In this document: positions 17,667-26,586 of the stretch, piece after piece | Numbering within the stretch: position 1 is the first letter of the stretch | How the letters are laid out: the number at the start of each line of letters is the position of its first letter | NCBI GenBank assembly: GCA_009838625.1 | Contig: VXRG01000090.1 | Span: forward strand, 1-33,033 | Length of the DNA: 33,033 nucleotides | Origin: Caldilineaceae bacterium SB0664_bin_27 | GTDB lineage: Bacteria; Chloroflexota; Anaerolineae; Caldilineales; Caldilineaceae | Direction: 5' to 3' | Notes under the pieces: model-generated | Seen by the model: the letters and a program-made list of their open reading frames with translations, nothing else | Databases searched by the model: none | Told to the model about the DNA's origin: nothing | Position numbers and translations under genes: made by a program

Positions 17667-18362
17667 ATGGAACTACGGGAATACTGGGCGATCCTGAGGA
17701 GGCGCTGGGCTGCCCCTGTTCTGCTGCCGGTCCTGGTGGCCCTCTTCAGTGCGGTGCAGCTGCGCCCCTGGGAGACGCCGCCCCCGACTTACAGCGCTTC
17801 GATGCGCATACTGGTAGGCGTTCTGCCCCTGGAAGGCGTCGAGCAGGGGGAGTACGACCCCCGCTACTACGCCTGGATGACCAGCGAATACCTGGTTGAC
17901 GACTTTACCGAGGTGCTCGGATCCGAGCTGTTTGCGAGGGCCGTAAATGCCCGCCTTGCCGAAAGAGAGATTGCCATACCGGCCGGCCTGCTCAGCGCAA
18001 GCGCCAATACCGGCAAACAGCACCGCATCATCCGGCTAACTTTCAACTGGCACAGTGCGGCGCAGCTGCAGGAGATCGGGGCGGCAGCAGTTGCCGAACT
18101 GGAAGACAACGCTGCCACATATTTTGCCCAGCTGGGAACCCAGGGGGCAGGCGTTTACGTTATGGATCCGCCAGTGGTAGTACCGGTGGGCCCCAGCGCC
18201 CGCCAGCGCGTCGAATGGCCGTTGCGCATCCTGCTGGCCCTGGCGGCGGGCATCGGCCTGGCCTTCCTGCAGGAGTATCTCGACGATACCGTACGCCGCA
18301 GGCGTGAACTGGAAGACATTGGCCTCCCGCTTCTGGTCGCTGTTCCCAAGCAGCGAAGGTAG
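17667..18362 (+). CDS. Wzz-like polysaccharide chain-length protein
   Basis: A 231-aa inner-membrane protein of the Wzz/polysaccharide co-polymerase type. Helices at about 15-33 and 186-202 bracket an extracytoplasmic domain; the N-terminal MELREYWAILRRRW and the post-helix DDTVRRRRELEDIGLPLLVAVP are typical of these proteins, the latter resembling the 'D..IR..EDvE..lglPvLG.IP' end. Family members set polymer length or couple export to a tyrosine kinase. It begins 10 bases after mutS2 but clearly belongs to the downstream envelope cluster. No kinase domain is fused to it. Confidence 0.75.
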   Translation: MELREYWAILRRRWAAPVLLPVLVALFSAVQLRPWETPPPTYSASMRILVGVLPLEGVEQGEYDPRYYAWMTSEYLVDDFTEVLGSELFARAVNARLAEREIAIPAGLLSASANTGKQHRIIRLTFNWHSAAQLQEIGAAAVAELEDNAATYFAQLGTQGAGVYVMDPPVVVPVGPSARQRVEWPLRILLALAAGIGLAFLQEYLDDTVRRRRELEDIGLPLLVAVPKQRR

Positions 18363-18441
18363 ACGGGGTCCGGCGAGCGGAGGCCGCGGCGCATTGTGCC
18401 ACAGTCCATGGCGCAGCCGATGCTGAAGACAGGAGGAGTTC

Positions 18442-19155
18442 GTGTTACAGGAATACAGCGGCGTAGTACGTCGATTCAGCTGGATCCTCATAGCAGCAGT
18501 CCTGCTGGCTAGTGCGCTCTCATACGGAGTCAGCTACCTCCAGGTTGAGATGTACAGGTCGACGGTCCATGTAAGTACGGTCCCAGCGCGACCGGATTGG
18601 GGGCTGGGAAACTCGGCCAAGGAGCTGATGCGCAACTTCGTACTCAATTTACAGACTTTCGAGGTCGCCGAGGAGGTAATCGCTCGAGCACAGCTGGACA
18701 TGCACCCGAGCGAGTTCATGCGACTGACTAATGTTGCGCCCGATGCGTCCACATTCACGATCGAGATCGAGTCCCGATCCAGAGACAAGATTGTATCGGA
18801 AAACATGGCATTAACGCTGGCCGAGTATTTTGTCGACGAACGGACGGCCTACTACGCGCAACAGGACAAACGGGACCGAATCGAGGTCAAGATCGTCAGC
18901 AGTGTGATCCAGGGGGCCCGTTACCAGCCGCAGCCTCTCATAAATGCCATGGCAGGCGCAGTTCTCGGCTTCCTTCTGGGGATCGGACTGATTCTGTTGA
19001 TTGTCTGGATCGAAAGCGGATTCCTGCGCACACCCGATTCGGTGGAGCGGACGCTTGAACTGACCGTTCTGGGGGCGATACCTGTAACGAACTCAGGTTC
19101 GGCTTCAAAGACCGAGGTGAGGGAAGGCATTCCCACGCCGGCCGTAAGCACTTAG
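18442..19155 (+). CDS. Wzz-like polysaccharide chain-length protein, second copy
   Basis: A 237-aa protein with the same architecture as its neighbour: an N-terminal helix at about 13-33, an extracytoplasmic alpha/beta domain, a second helix at 168-190, then a cytoplasmic tail with DSVERTLELTVLGAIPV, the usual end of Wzz-type co-polymerases. The start is GTG with AGGAGG about 6 nt upstream. Sequence similarity to the first copy is low, so the pair may form a two-component complex rather than be a recent duplication. Function in capsule or exopolysaccharide assembly is inferred from family and neighbours. Confidence 0.72.
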   Translation: MLQEYSGVVRRFSWILIAAVLLASALSYGVSYLQVEMYRSTVHVSTVPARPDWGLGNSAKELMRNFVLNLQTFEVAEEVIARAQLDMHPSEFMRLTNVAPDASTFTIEIESRSRDKIVSENMALTLAEYFVDERTAYYAQQDKRDRIEVKIVSSVIQGARYQPQPLINAMAGAVLGFLLGIGLILLIVWIESGFLRTPDSVERTLELTVLGAIPVTNSGSASKTEVREGIPTPAVST

Positions 19156-19218
19156 GGGTCGGGGGACTCTTCGAGAGTCACAGCCCCTGCCCAAGTAGAT
19201 TCCTCAAAGGATAAGCAG

Positions 19219-19869
19219 ATGTCCTCTGACCTGGTCACATTGACCGCACCGCGCAGCGCCGCTGCCGAAGCCTACCAGAGTCTTCGCACCAATATCGAGT
19301 TCTCCGGCCTGGGCACAGAGCTGAGAACATTACTTGTTACATGCCCCGATAAGGAGACGGACAAGAGCGACGCCCTGGCTAATCTTGCCGTTGTAATGGC
19401 CAATGCCGGCGACCGGGTGATCGTCGTTGACGGCGATCTGCGCCGCCCTCTCCAACATGTAATCTTCGGTACCAGGGCAGATGGCGGCTTGACAGACTGG
19501 TTGCAGAAAGGAGGCGAACCGGCGCTGGTGGAGACACAGGTGCCGCACCTGCGTCTGCTTGCGGCCGGGCCTCTGCCGCCAAACCCCGTGGCTCTCCTCA
19601 GTCACAAGAGGCTTGCCGAATTGCTCGAAACATTGACCGGTGAAGCGGACTATGTCCTTGTGGACGCACCCCCAGTTCTGGCGGTTACCGATGCTGCCCT
19701 ATGGGCCAGCCAGGTAGACGGAACGCTCCTGGCGGTTACGGCGGGGCGGACCAAGCGGGACCAGGCGCAGCGAGCCAAGGAAGTACTGGAAAAGGTTCAG
19801 ACAAATATCATTGGCGCCGTGCTCCTGGATGCAGAAGATTCAATGGTCGTTACAGGCTACGGACAGTAG
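19219..19869 (+). CDS. BY-kinase-like (CpsD/CapB) ATPase with altered P-loop
   Basis: A 216-aa protein follows the plan of the cytoplasmic BY-kinase that partners Wzz proteins: AEAYQSLRTNIEF (16-28), a P-loop region, Walker A' VIVVDGDLRRP (67-77), GLTDWLQ (90-96) and Walker B YVLVDAPPVLAVTDA (145-159). The P-loop, usually PGEGKST, reads DKETDKSD here (44-51): the glycines are lost although Lys49 and Ser50 remain. The C-terminus has a single Tyr (YGQ end) instead of a tyrosine cluster. It may be a weakly active or regulatory homologue, or bind nucleotide by a modified loop. Position after two Wzz-like genes supports the polysaccharide role. Confidence 0.75.
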   Translation: MSSDLVTLTAPRSAAAEAYQSLRTNIEFSGLGTELRTLLVTCPDKETDKSDALANLAVVMANAGDRVIVVDGDLRRPLQHVIFGTRADGGLTDWLQKGGEPALVETQVPHLRLLAAGPLPPNPVALLSHKRLAELLETLTGEADYVLVDAPPVLAVTDAALWASQVDGTLLAVTAGRTKRDQAQRAKEVLEKVQTNIIGAVLLDAEDSMVVTGYGQ

Positions 19870-19971
19870 CGTTTGCCCTCGCTCGGCGATAGTCATGTCA
19901 AGAAACACTAACACTCTCTCACCTCTGAACGTCGAACTTCCATTTCGCCGCGCCAGGCCGAGAATCGCGTA

Positions 19972-20859
19972 ATGAAAGGAATCCTTCTCGCGGGAGGGCA
20001 CGGTACCCGGCTCTATCCACTTACCACCAGCCTGAGCAAACAGATCCTGCCGGTTTACGACAAACCGATGATCTATTATCCCCTGTCGATGCTGATGCTG
20101 GCTGGAATTCGCGAAGTCCTAGTCGTGAGCACGCCGACCGCTCTTCCTCTATACAGGGAACTGCTCAGGGACGGCAGCCAGTGGGGCGTTCAGTTCACGT
20201 ATGTGGAGCAGACCCAGCCGCGCGGCATTGCCGATGCCTTCGTCATAGGCAGGGATTTCGTCGGCAACTCCAGCGTATGTCTGGCGTTGGGCGACAACAT
20301 CTTTTACGGCCACGGCTTGCCGGAAATCCTACGGAGAGCGGCCAACCTCGAACAAGGCGCCCTCGTCTTCGCCTATCCCGTTGCCGACCCTCGTCGATAC
20401 GGCGTGGTAGAGTTCAATGATTCAGGCAGGGCCTTGAGCATAGAGGAGAAGCCGCAGCAGCCCCGTTCGAATTTTGCCGTGCCGGGGGTATACTTTTATG
20501 ACAACCGCGTCCTCGACGCGGCGAAACGTCTGGAGCCTTCCGCCAGGGGTGAACTGGAGATTACCGACATAAACAACTTCTACCTGGAGCGGGGGGAGCT
20601 GCGAGTTGAGATTCTGGGCCGCGGCTTTGCATGGTTGGATGCCGGCACCCACGAATCTCTCCTGCAAGCCGCCAATTTCGTACAGGCACTACAGGAAAGA
20701 CAGGGAATGATGATCTCCTGCCCTGAGGAAATCGCCCTGCGGCAGGGATTCATTGATCGCGAGCAGTTCCGCGCACTGGCCGAAGCGCTGCAGACTAACC
20801 GATACGGCAGTTACCTTTTGCAGCTCCTGCGCGACGAGTTTTCAGAGTCTTTAATCTGA
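19972..20859 (+). CDS. rmlA: Glucose-1-phosphate thymidylyltransferase
   Basis: RmlA (RfbA) joins dTTP and glucose-1-phosphate to give dTDP-glucose, the first step to dTDP-rhamnose and other deoxysugars. The 295-aa protein has the nucleotidyltransferase signature [11 protein letters not shown] (8-18) with [15 protein letters not shown] (23-37), QPRGIADAF (82-90), GDNIFYGHG (107-115) and EEKPQQPRS (from 158), followed by GVYFYD and a C-terminal WLDAGTH. Length and motifs fit the long bacterial RmlA. Its stop overlaps the start of the next gene (TGATG), showing coupling. rmlC and rmlD are not in the window. Confidence 0.95.
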   Translation: MKGILLAGGHGTRLYPLTTSLSKQILPVYDKPMIYYPLSMLMLAGIREVLVVSTPTALPLYRELLRDGSQWGVQFTYVEQTQPRGIADAFVIGRDFVGNSSVCLALGDNIFYGHGLPEILRRAANLEQGALVFAYPVADPRRYGVVEFNDSGRALSIEEKPQQPRSNFAVPGVYFYDNRVLDAAKRLEPSARGELEITDINNFYLERGELRVEILGRGFAWLDAGTHESLLQAANFVQALQERQGMMISCPEEIALRQGFIDREQFRALAEALQTNRYGSYLLQLLRDEFSESLI

Positions 20860-21668
20860 TGTCCAAGACGACGGTCACCTTTGAAAGGCGCGATGGCGCA
20901 CAAAACATGAGCATGGCCGCGGTCCGCAGCGTTCCGGCCCTGGCGGCAAGAATGCGCCAGATTGACAGGTGCGTTCTGCCTGCTTCTTTCACGGAAATCT
21001 TCAGGACACGATCTCTTTCGCCTGCCTACCTCGTGCAGAACCGGACCGGCCCGAGAGAGGTGCAGACCGCGGTAACTGCCATCTCCCAGGCGGCGGATAA
21101 ACTGCGCCGGCTGGCGAGGGCATACGGCGAATGGAAGGCTTTCGACATTCCGGCCTTTTTCGACCTGTGGCCGGAACATGCCCCGTGCCTCGTCGACGTG
21201 GAGGAGCGGGTAAGCACGGTAAATGTCACCTTTTTTGCCGATCTTCTTCTGCCCTCCTTTCACCGCGCCGAGCAGTATTGGGCGCAGGAGTTTTTCCCGG
21301 CCTATCAGACGGCCAGACCCCCCTTCCACTCGTCGGCGGACAGCTCCAGTTTCACGGCACACTTTATCGAATTCGAGCAGCCGAAGATGCGCGCCTACTG
21401 GGAAAAGATGCTGGCAGTCGTGTTCGAGACGCGAAACGCACTTTGGAACGACATCGATTTCCTCGCCGCGACCGCCGGAGGCGAAGAGAAAGCGTCCTGG
21501 CAGTGGGCTTGGCGCGTTCCCGCGTCTCCGGGCCTCGACGAGTGCCTGCTTCCGCCGTTGGACCAGCTGCCGACATTGACGCTGGGCGTAGAGTTTCCCC
21601 TGCCTGCCAGCCGTCAACCCGGGAGGGTGAGGAGATTGCGCCGCACCTGGGAAAGCAGGCGCGTATAG
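20859..21668 (+). CDS. Unknown protein within the rml cluster
   Basis: A 269-aa soluble protein with no signal peptide or membrane helix. I do not recognise its family. It is rich in aromatic residues (for example AYGEWKAFDIPAFFDLWP and AEQYWAQEFFPAYQ) and looks mostly helical, with a basic C-terminus (RRLRRTWESRR). It has no glycosyltransferase or nucleotide-binding motif that I can see. The start overlaps the rmlA stop by one base, and rmlB begins 29 bases after its end, so it is co-expressed with dTDP-sugar synthesis. A role in that pathway or its regulation is only inferred from position. Confidence 0.7.
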   Translation: MSKTTVTFERRDGAQNMSMAAVRSVPALAARMRQIDRCVLPASFTEIFRTRSLSPAYLVQNRTGPREVQTAVTAISQAADKLRRLARAYGEWKAFDIPAFFDLWPEHAPCLVDVEERVSTVNVTFFADLLLPSFHRAEQYWAQEFFPAYQTARPPFHSSADSSSFTAHFIEFEQPKMRAYWEKMLAVVFETRNALWNDIDFLAATAGGEEKASWQWAWRVPASPGLDECLLPPLDQLPTLTLGVEFPLPASRQPGRVRRLRRTWESRRV

Positions 21669-21697
21669 GGTACAAGGCTTGAATCGGGAAGACTCAG

Positions 21698-22735
21698 ATG
21701 AAAAACATCCTGGTTACGGGCGGGGCAGGATTTATCGGCTGCAATTTTGTCCGATATATCCTGAACTGCGATTCGGAACTGAAGGTAACAGTTTTCGATA
21801 AACTGACGTACGCCGGCCGTCTCGAAAACCTTGCCGAAGTCAGTGAACGGTTCGGGGGCCGCTACCAGTTCGTTGAGGGTGACATTTGCGACGCGGCCAA
21901 GGTGGAAGAAACTGTTGCCGTTCGCGATATTGACACCATCGTCAATTTCGCGGCGGAGACGCACGTAGACAGATCAATACTCGATCCCGACGCTTTCGTA
22001 AAGACCGACGTTTACGGGACCTACGTGCTGCTGGAAGCCGCCCGCAAACTGGGAAGTCTCCGCTTCCACCAGATCAGCACGGACGAAGTATACGGCCACA
22101 TCGCGGGCAACCGCCGTTCGGTTGAAGGCGATGCCCTGGCCCCGCGCAGCCCCTATTCCGCCAGCAAGGCCAGTGCCGACCTCTTCGTCAACGCCTATCG
22201 GATCACCTACGGCCTGCCCGTCACGATCAGCCGGGGCGCCAACAACATCGGGCCCTACCAGTATCCCGAAAAGGTGGTACCGCTCTTCGTCACGAACGCT
22301 CTCGAATCGATTCCCCTGCCCGTTTACGGCGACGGAAAACAGATGCGGGACTACCAGTACGTGGCCGATCACTGCGCCGCAATCTACCTGATTCTCAAAC
22401 GAGGCCGCATCGGCGAGGCATATAACATCGGCACGGGCAGCGAGATGACCAACCTTGCCATGGTAGAGATCCTGCTCGACGAGCTTGACAGGCCCCGCAG
22501 CCTCATCCGGCACGTCGAAGACAGACTGGGACACGACCGCCGCTACAGCCTGGACGTAAGCAAGACTCTGGCGCTGGGCTGGGAGCCGGATTACACCCCA
22601 GAGGAGGCGATCCGAGCGACCGCCCGATGGTACCGGGACAACCCCTGGTGGTGGCAACCGATCCGGGACGGGGAGTTCAGGGCGTACTACGAAGAAGTCT
22701 ACGGGGAACGCAAAGAGCTCGATCCTCAAAGATGA
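21698..22735 (+). CDS. rmlB: dTDP-glucose 4,6-dehydratase
   Basis: RmlB (RfbB) converts dTDP-glucose to dTDP-4-keto-6-deoxyglucose using bound NAD. The 345-aa protein is a short-chain dehydrogenase of the extended type with TGGAGFIG (7-14), FAAETHVDRS (84-93), the catalytic STDEVYG (127-133) with the Asp-Glu pair of the dehydratases, and YSASK (153-157) as the Tyr-Lys dyad. RGANNIGPYQYPEK (179-192) is also typical. GGGAAGA precedes the ATG. The stop overlaps the next start as ATGA, so the GNAT gene is coupled to it. Together with rmlA it supplies an activated 6-deoxysugar precursor for the polymer handled by the Wzz-like proteins. Confidence 0.95.
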   Translation: MKNILVTGGAGFIGCNFVRYILNCDSELKVTVFDKLTYAGRLENLAEVSERFGGRYQFVEGDICDAAKVEETVAVRDIDTIVNFAAETHVDRSILDPDAFVKTDVYGTYVLLEAARKLGSLRFHQISTDEVYGHIAGNRRSVEGDALAPRSPYSASKASADLFVNAYRITYGLPVTISRGANNIGPYQYPEKVVPLFVTNALESIPLPVYGDGKQMRDYQYVADHCAAIYLILKRGRIGEAYNIGTGSEMTNLAMVEILLDELDRPRSLIRHVEDRLGHDRRYSLDVSKTLALGWEPDYTPEEAIRATARWYRDNPWWWQPIRDGEFRAYYEEVYGERKELDPQR

Positions 22736-23661
22736 ACCACTCGTTGATTCGGCCCGGTCGGTTGGAAGATCTGCCCGAGCTGCAGCGTTTGCACGCCGAA
22801 TGCTTACGCAGCTACTACTACGATGACCTGGGTGACAGTGAGGAGCCTGAGCTGATCAGAGGCATGAACGCAGTCTTCGTCGACAGGGATACAGATAGGC
22901 TGAAGGGCTTTGTCGCCTTCGACCGAGTCCGGCGGTCGCAGGCCCTTCCTGATTCGGCGCCGTCCAAAGTTCCTCTGCGGGCGGCTGCGATTTCTTCCCC
23001 TGGGCCGGCTGGCCGTTCGCACTTTCGTGCGCTGTTCGAGCACACGCACCGGCAGCTTCCTCTGCAATCTCAGGGCTATCTCTTTTACGCGCTGACCAGG
23101 CAGGGGTGGCTCCGGGCCAGCCTGAAGGAGTCCGGTTTCGACCAGTGCGATGCGGTCCGGTTCTACGAACGCAGGTCCAGCGAAGTGGAGCCAGTTTCGC
23201 AGCCGGCCGCATTGCGTCCGGCCCAGCCATCCGATCTGCCCCAGTTGGCCAAGTTGGACGCTGCGGCATTCGAACCCCTGTGGCACATGGGCGTGAGTGA
23301 ACTGCTGCAACTGCAGCGCGACTGCCGCATAGAGATCGCGGAGGCGGCGGAGACGATGGTGGGGTATTCAGCTCTGCGCCTCATTGCGGATGGATCACGG
23401 CCAGGAACAGGGTCAGCGCAGCTTGTGCGTCTTGCCGTTCACCCGGGGGCTCAGACAAGAGGCGTGGGTCGTCAGCTGCTTGCAGCGAGCCTTTGCCGCG
23501 CTACGGACCTGGGATTCGGTCGAGTCTTTCTCAACACGCAGGAAAGCAACATGCCCTCTCAGAATCTTTACGAATCACTCCAATTCCGAAGGCGCGGCCG
23601 CGCAGTACCCGTATTTGTCAAGCGTGTAGAGCAGGGTCAGGCCAAAAAGCCGGCCCAATAG
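22732..23661 (+). CDS. Tandem GNAT-domain N-acetyltransferase
   Basis: A 309-aa protein that appears to hold two GNAT folds. The C-terminal one is clear: from about 158, LRPAQPSDLPQLAKLD (161-176), the acetyl-CoA loop VHPGAQTRGVGRQLL (236-250) and QNLYESLQFRRRG (277-289). The N-terminal half starts in the same way (IRPGRLEDLPELQRLHAE) but lacks an obvious acetyl-CoA loop, so it may be degenerate. The ATG at 22732 overlaps the rmlB stop; the frame is open further upstream inside rmlB, but that extension is an artefact. Such enzymes transfer acetyl groups to amines; position suggests modification of an amino sugar, which is inference. General small-molecule or protein acetylation is an alternative. 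Confidence 0.8.
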   Translation: MNHSLIRPGRLEDLPELQRLHAECLRSYYYDDLGDSEEPELIRGMNAVFVDRDTDRLKGFVAFDRVRRSQALPDSAPSKVPLRAAAISSPGPAGRSHFRALFEHTHRQLPLQSQGYLFYALTRQGWLRASLKESGFDQCDAVRFYERRSSEVEPVSQPAALRPAQPSDLPQLAKLDAAAFEPLWHMGVSELLQLQRDCRIEIAEAAETMVGYSALRLIADGSRPGTGSAQLVRLAVHPGAQTRGVGRQLLAASLCRATDLGFGRVFLNTQESNMPSQNLYESLQFRRRGRAVPVFVKRVEQGQAKKPAQ

Positions 23662-23735
23662 GACTCGCTCCATTTTCCGGAAATTCCCCTTACCAGAGAC
23701 GCCGTTGACCGGTCCGAATCAGGAGGCATGCGGAC

Positions 23736-24764
23736 TTGACAGTTACTGCCCGCAGGCTCTATCAACACCTAATCTTCGTAGCGACGCTCTATCTCATCCT
23801 GTTCGGCGTCGGCAGCGGCGGCTACATGTTGATCGAAGGCTGGCCGTGGACCGACAGCATCTACATGACTGTCATTACTATCAGTACAGTTGGATTCGGC
23901 GAGATTCGACCGCTCTCGCCAATTGGCCGCGTTTTCACCGGTGGATTAATCATTCTCGGCGTCAGTACGACCGCCTATGCCATCAGCACTCTGGCTGACG
24001 TAATCGTCGCAGGTGAGTTCCGCAGCCTCATATGGAGAAAACGCATGCAGAACCGGATCGATAAGATGAACGGACATTTCATCGTCTGTGGGTACGGTCG
24101 CGTGGGCGAGCAGGTCGCAAAGGAACTCCTGACTAACAAAGTCTCACTTGTGGTGATCGAGATTCTGGCAACGCTGGGGCCGGACTTGGAAAACCTGGGC
24201 GTGATTCCCGTTGAAGGCAATGCGACCGACGACGCGGCCCTCATTCGAGCCGGAATCGAGCGGGCATCGGGGATCTGCTGCTGCCTTCCCAACGACTCGG
24301 ACAACGTTTATGTAGCGCTTACGGCCCGCGCCCTGAACCCCGACCTCACGATAATATCTCGAGCAAACAGTTTTGAGAGCGAGCGCAAACTGCAGATTGC
24401 CGGCGTCAACCACGTGATCAATCCCTATGTCACGAGCGGCCGGCGCATGGCGCGGCAGCTCATTCATCCCAACATCCTGGAGTTCATGGACGTCGTATTT
24501 CACCGCGGCGAGGTCGACATTCTGATCGAGGACATCGGAGTAGGCGAACGATCTTCGCTGCGCGACCAGACCATCGCCGACACCGAAGTGCGAAGGCGGC
24601 TGGGAGCCAATATCCTGGCCGTACGGCGTCCCGACGGCGAGACATTCGTCAACCCAGGCGTGGAGTTTGCCCTGCGTGCGGGAGACACTCTGATCGCGCT
24701 GGGAACACCTGAACAGCTCGATCTCCTAGCCACCGAAGCGGAAGACCGAAGGAACCAAAGATAG
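23736..24764 (+). CDS. Potassium channel with RCK (TrkA-N) domains
   Basis: A 342-aa two-helix ion channel. The pore region holds a first helix (about 11-33), a pore loop with the selectivity filter TVGFGE (51-56) and a second helix (about 66-86). A cytoplasmic RCK domain follows, with the Rossmann glycine motif GYGRVG (119-124) and a C-terminal TrkA-C-like lobe (about 255-335). This is the MthK-like arrangement of channels gated by calcium or nucleotide. The start is TTG, set by AGGAGG 9 nt upstream; the ATG between them (23728) opens only a three-codon frame. It is on the same strand as the GNAT gene but likely a separate unit. Confidence 0.9.
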   Translation: MTVTARRLYQHLIFVATLYLILFGVGSGGYMLIEGWPWTDSIYMTVITISTVGFGEIRPLSPIGRVFTGGLIILGVSTTAYAISTLADVIVAGEFRSLIWRKRMQNRIDKMNGHFIVCGYGRVGEQVAKELLTNKVSLVVIEILATLGPDLENLGVIPVEGNATDDAALIRAGIERASGICCCLPNDSDNVYVALTARALNPDLTIISRANSFESERKLQIAGVNHVINPYVTSGRRMARQLIHPNILEFMDVVFHRGEVDILIEDIGVGERSSLRDQTIADTEVRRRLGANILAVRRPDGETFVNPGVEFALRAGDTLIALGTPEQLDLLATEAEDRRNQR

Positions 24765-24780
24765 CGGAGTCGGGCTCCGC
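24764..24780 (+). terminator. Short hairpin after the channel gene
   Basis: GCGGAG (24764-24769) pairs with CTCCGC (24775-24780) around a 5-base loop, starting at the last base of the stop codon. No T-run follows, so termination is doubtful. The rest of the gap to recO (about 245 bases) shows no gene or clear promoter. Confidence 0.3.
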
Positions 24781-25024
24781 GCTGCGTCAGACTTCAGACC
24801 CACTTTACACAAGCCGCGCCATGTTCGTCTGTCCAAGCTGCAGCTTTCAATAGGGTGAAGGCACTCTATTCCAATGGGTTCGCGCTCCGCGTACGCGTCA
24901 GCCCAGGTACAACCTGAAATTCACTGCCTGACTCATTGAAGAGCCAATCAGCCGGGCGTGTCACCGCGCCCGGGCAGGTCCTGAACACAGTTGGGGATTC
25001 AACAGGGAGAAGCGAGAAACGCCA

Positions 25025-25903
25025 GTGGCCGAGAGAAGCCAGTCCTACCGAACGCGGGCCGTGATACTACGGAGACGAAATTACAGCGACGCAGACCGGA
25101 TACTGACTGTCTTCACGCCGCGCATGGGCAAACGGATGCTCATCGCCAAGGGTTCGCGCAAGACAACCAGCCGCCAGGCCGGGCACCTGGAACTCTTCAG
25201 CCACGCCAATCTCCAGGTGGCGCGGGCGCGCACCTGGGACATCATTACCGAAAGCGCAACCGTGGAGAGCTTTCTGCAGCTGCGGAACGACCTGGACAGA
25301 ATCGGCCGGGCCGCTTACGTTTGTGAACTGGTTGACGCCTTCACCGCCGAAGAGGACGACTTCGAACCGGTGTGGGAGCTGCTTCTGCTTTGTCTGAGAG
25401 AGCTGGATGGCACGTCGGGCGACACAACAAAGTGGGATATGCTGCTGCGCTGGTTCGAGTTGCAACTCCTGCGTATGATGGGATTTCAGCCCAAGCTGTT
25501 CGCGTGTCTGGGCTGCGGGGATGATCTGCTGCCGGTGGAGAATTTCCTGCAACTGGACGCCGGTGGTGTTTTCTGCCCCAGTTGCGGTCGTTCGGCGCGG
25601 GGCGCGGAGCCGATAAACGTCGCGACGCTGAGGATACTGCGCCATCTCTCCCGCAACCAATGGGAGTCGTTGCGGGGCCTCCGCATCGGGCTAGCCACGG
25701 CCCTGGCGGCGGAGAGCGTCCTGCAGCGCTACCTCGTGACTATTCTCGAGCGCCGCCTGAAGTCCACCGACTTCGTTTACCGCTTGCGCCAGTTCCCGGC
25801 GGAGGAAGCCAGCAGCGGCGAGCCGGCAACTCCTTCCGCCGCCAGCCGTGTCAATCGCCGCCCACTCGATCCTGGGAATTCAAACAGTGAGGGAGACCGA
25901 TGA
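25025..25903 (+). CDS. recO: DNA repair protein RecO
   Basis: RecO loads RecA on single-stranded DNA with RecR and anneals strands in recombinational repair. The 292-aa protein has the N-terminal OB fold beginning YRTRAVILRRRNYSDADRILTVFTP (8-32), the helical middle and a four-cysteine zinc site (C161, C164, C184, C187 in CLGC and CPSC). It ends with a disordered Ser/Pro/Arg tail of about 30 residues, longer than usual. It starts with GTG; GAGAAGCGAG lies upstream. The stop overlaps the ATG of the following gene by four bases. Confidence 0.93.
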   Translation: MAERSQSYRTRAVILRRRNYSDADRILTVFTPRMGKRMLIAKGSRKTTSRQAGHLELFSHANLQVARARTWDIITESATVESFLQLRNDLDRIGRAAYVCELVDAFTAEEDDFEPVWELLLLCLRELDGTSGDTTKWDMLLRWFELQLLRMMGFQPKLFACLGCGDDLLPVENFLQLDAGGVFCPSCGRSARGAEPINVATLRILRHLSRNQWESLRGLRIGLATALAAESVLQRYLVTILERRLKSTDFVYRLRQFPAEEASSGEPATPSAASRVNRRPLDPGNSNSEGDR

Positions 25904-26553
25904 AGCTGATTCGCGCGGCTCGACTGGCCGGCATTGCTGCACTCGCCGCCGGAGTCTATTCTCTCCTCGTTCTCAGACCGTTTTATCTCGAGTCCGTCCA
26001 GGCGCACGAGGCATCGCGGCTGGCGCTTGACTCCATCTGGCAATGGCGGCTTGGAGGTTGGCTCTGGCTACTGGCTATTTTTGCGTGGATGATCCTGCTT
26101 GTGGCCTTGAAGCACTATTATTCGCCGGTTCACCGGATCAGCTCCATGCTCCAGTCGGGGCTGGTTGTCGTCGCGGCAACCCTTCTGATCATCAGTGTAC
26201 TGACGGGAATGAACCTTTTTGGGCTGACTGAGATTCTGAGCGACGGCCAGTCTGTCGCAAGGTTCGACATCTTTCTGAATCTCGTAGAGCACTTTGCCCT
26301 AACTTTTCTTGGCGCGGGGCTACTGATGGGTGGAGGCGTGACGACCTGGATCTGCATCGATCTGGTCATCCTGGACAAGCTGCCAACATCATGGATGGTA
26401 CCCGGCGCGGTCGCCGGTGTTCTGTCGCTGCTTTCTCCCTTTGTGCTTCCGGTGCTCATGCATCTTCTCGTCGCGAATCTCGCCTATTTCGTCTGGTGCT
26501 CGATTCTAGGCCTGAGGGTCTCGCTGCCCGCGGCCTACCCCGACTTCGATTAG
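25900..26553 (+). CDS. Multi-pass membrane protein, unknown
   Basis: A 217-aa integral membrane protein with five likely helices (about 8-26, 50-70, 83-103, 126-151 and 165-195). Charged residues are few; notable are a basic N-terminus (KLIRAARL) and a small Asp-rich end (YPDFD). No transporter or enzyme motif is recognised. The start overlaps recO by ATGA, so it is translated with RecO; a link in function is unlikely to be more than operon sharing. It converges on the P-type ATPase gene 33 bases away. Confidence 0.65.
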   Translation: MKLIRAARLAGIAALAAGVYSLLVLRPFYLESVQAHEASRLALDSIWQWRLGGWLWLLAIFAWMILLVALKHYYSPVHRISSMLQSGLVVVAATLLIISVLTGMNLFGLTEILSDGQSVARFDIFLNLVEHFALTFLGAGLLMGGGVTTWICIDLVILDKLPTSWMVPGAVAGVLSLLSPFVLPVLMHLLVANLAYFVWCSILGLRVSLPAAYPDFD

Positions 26554-26586
26554 CTGGAGCCTGCGGCAGACAGTGTTCATGCCCTC

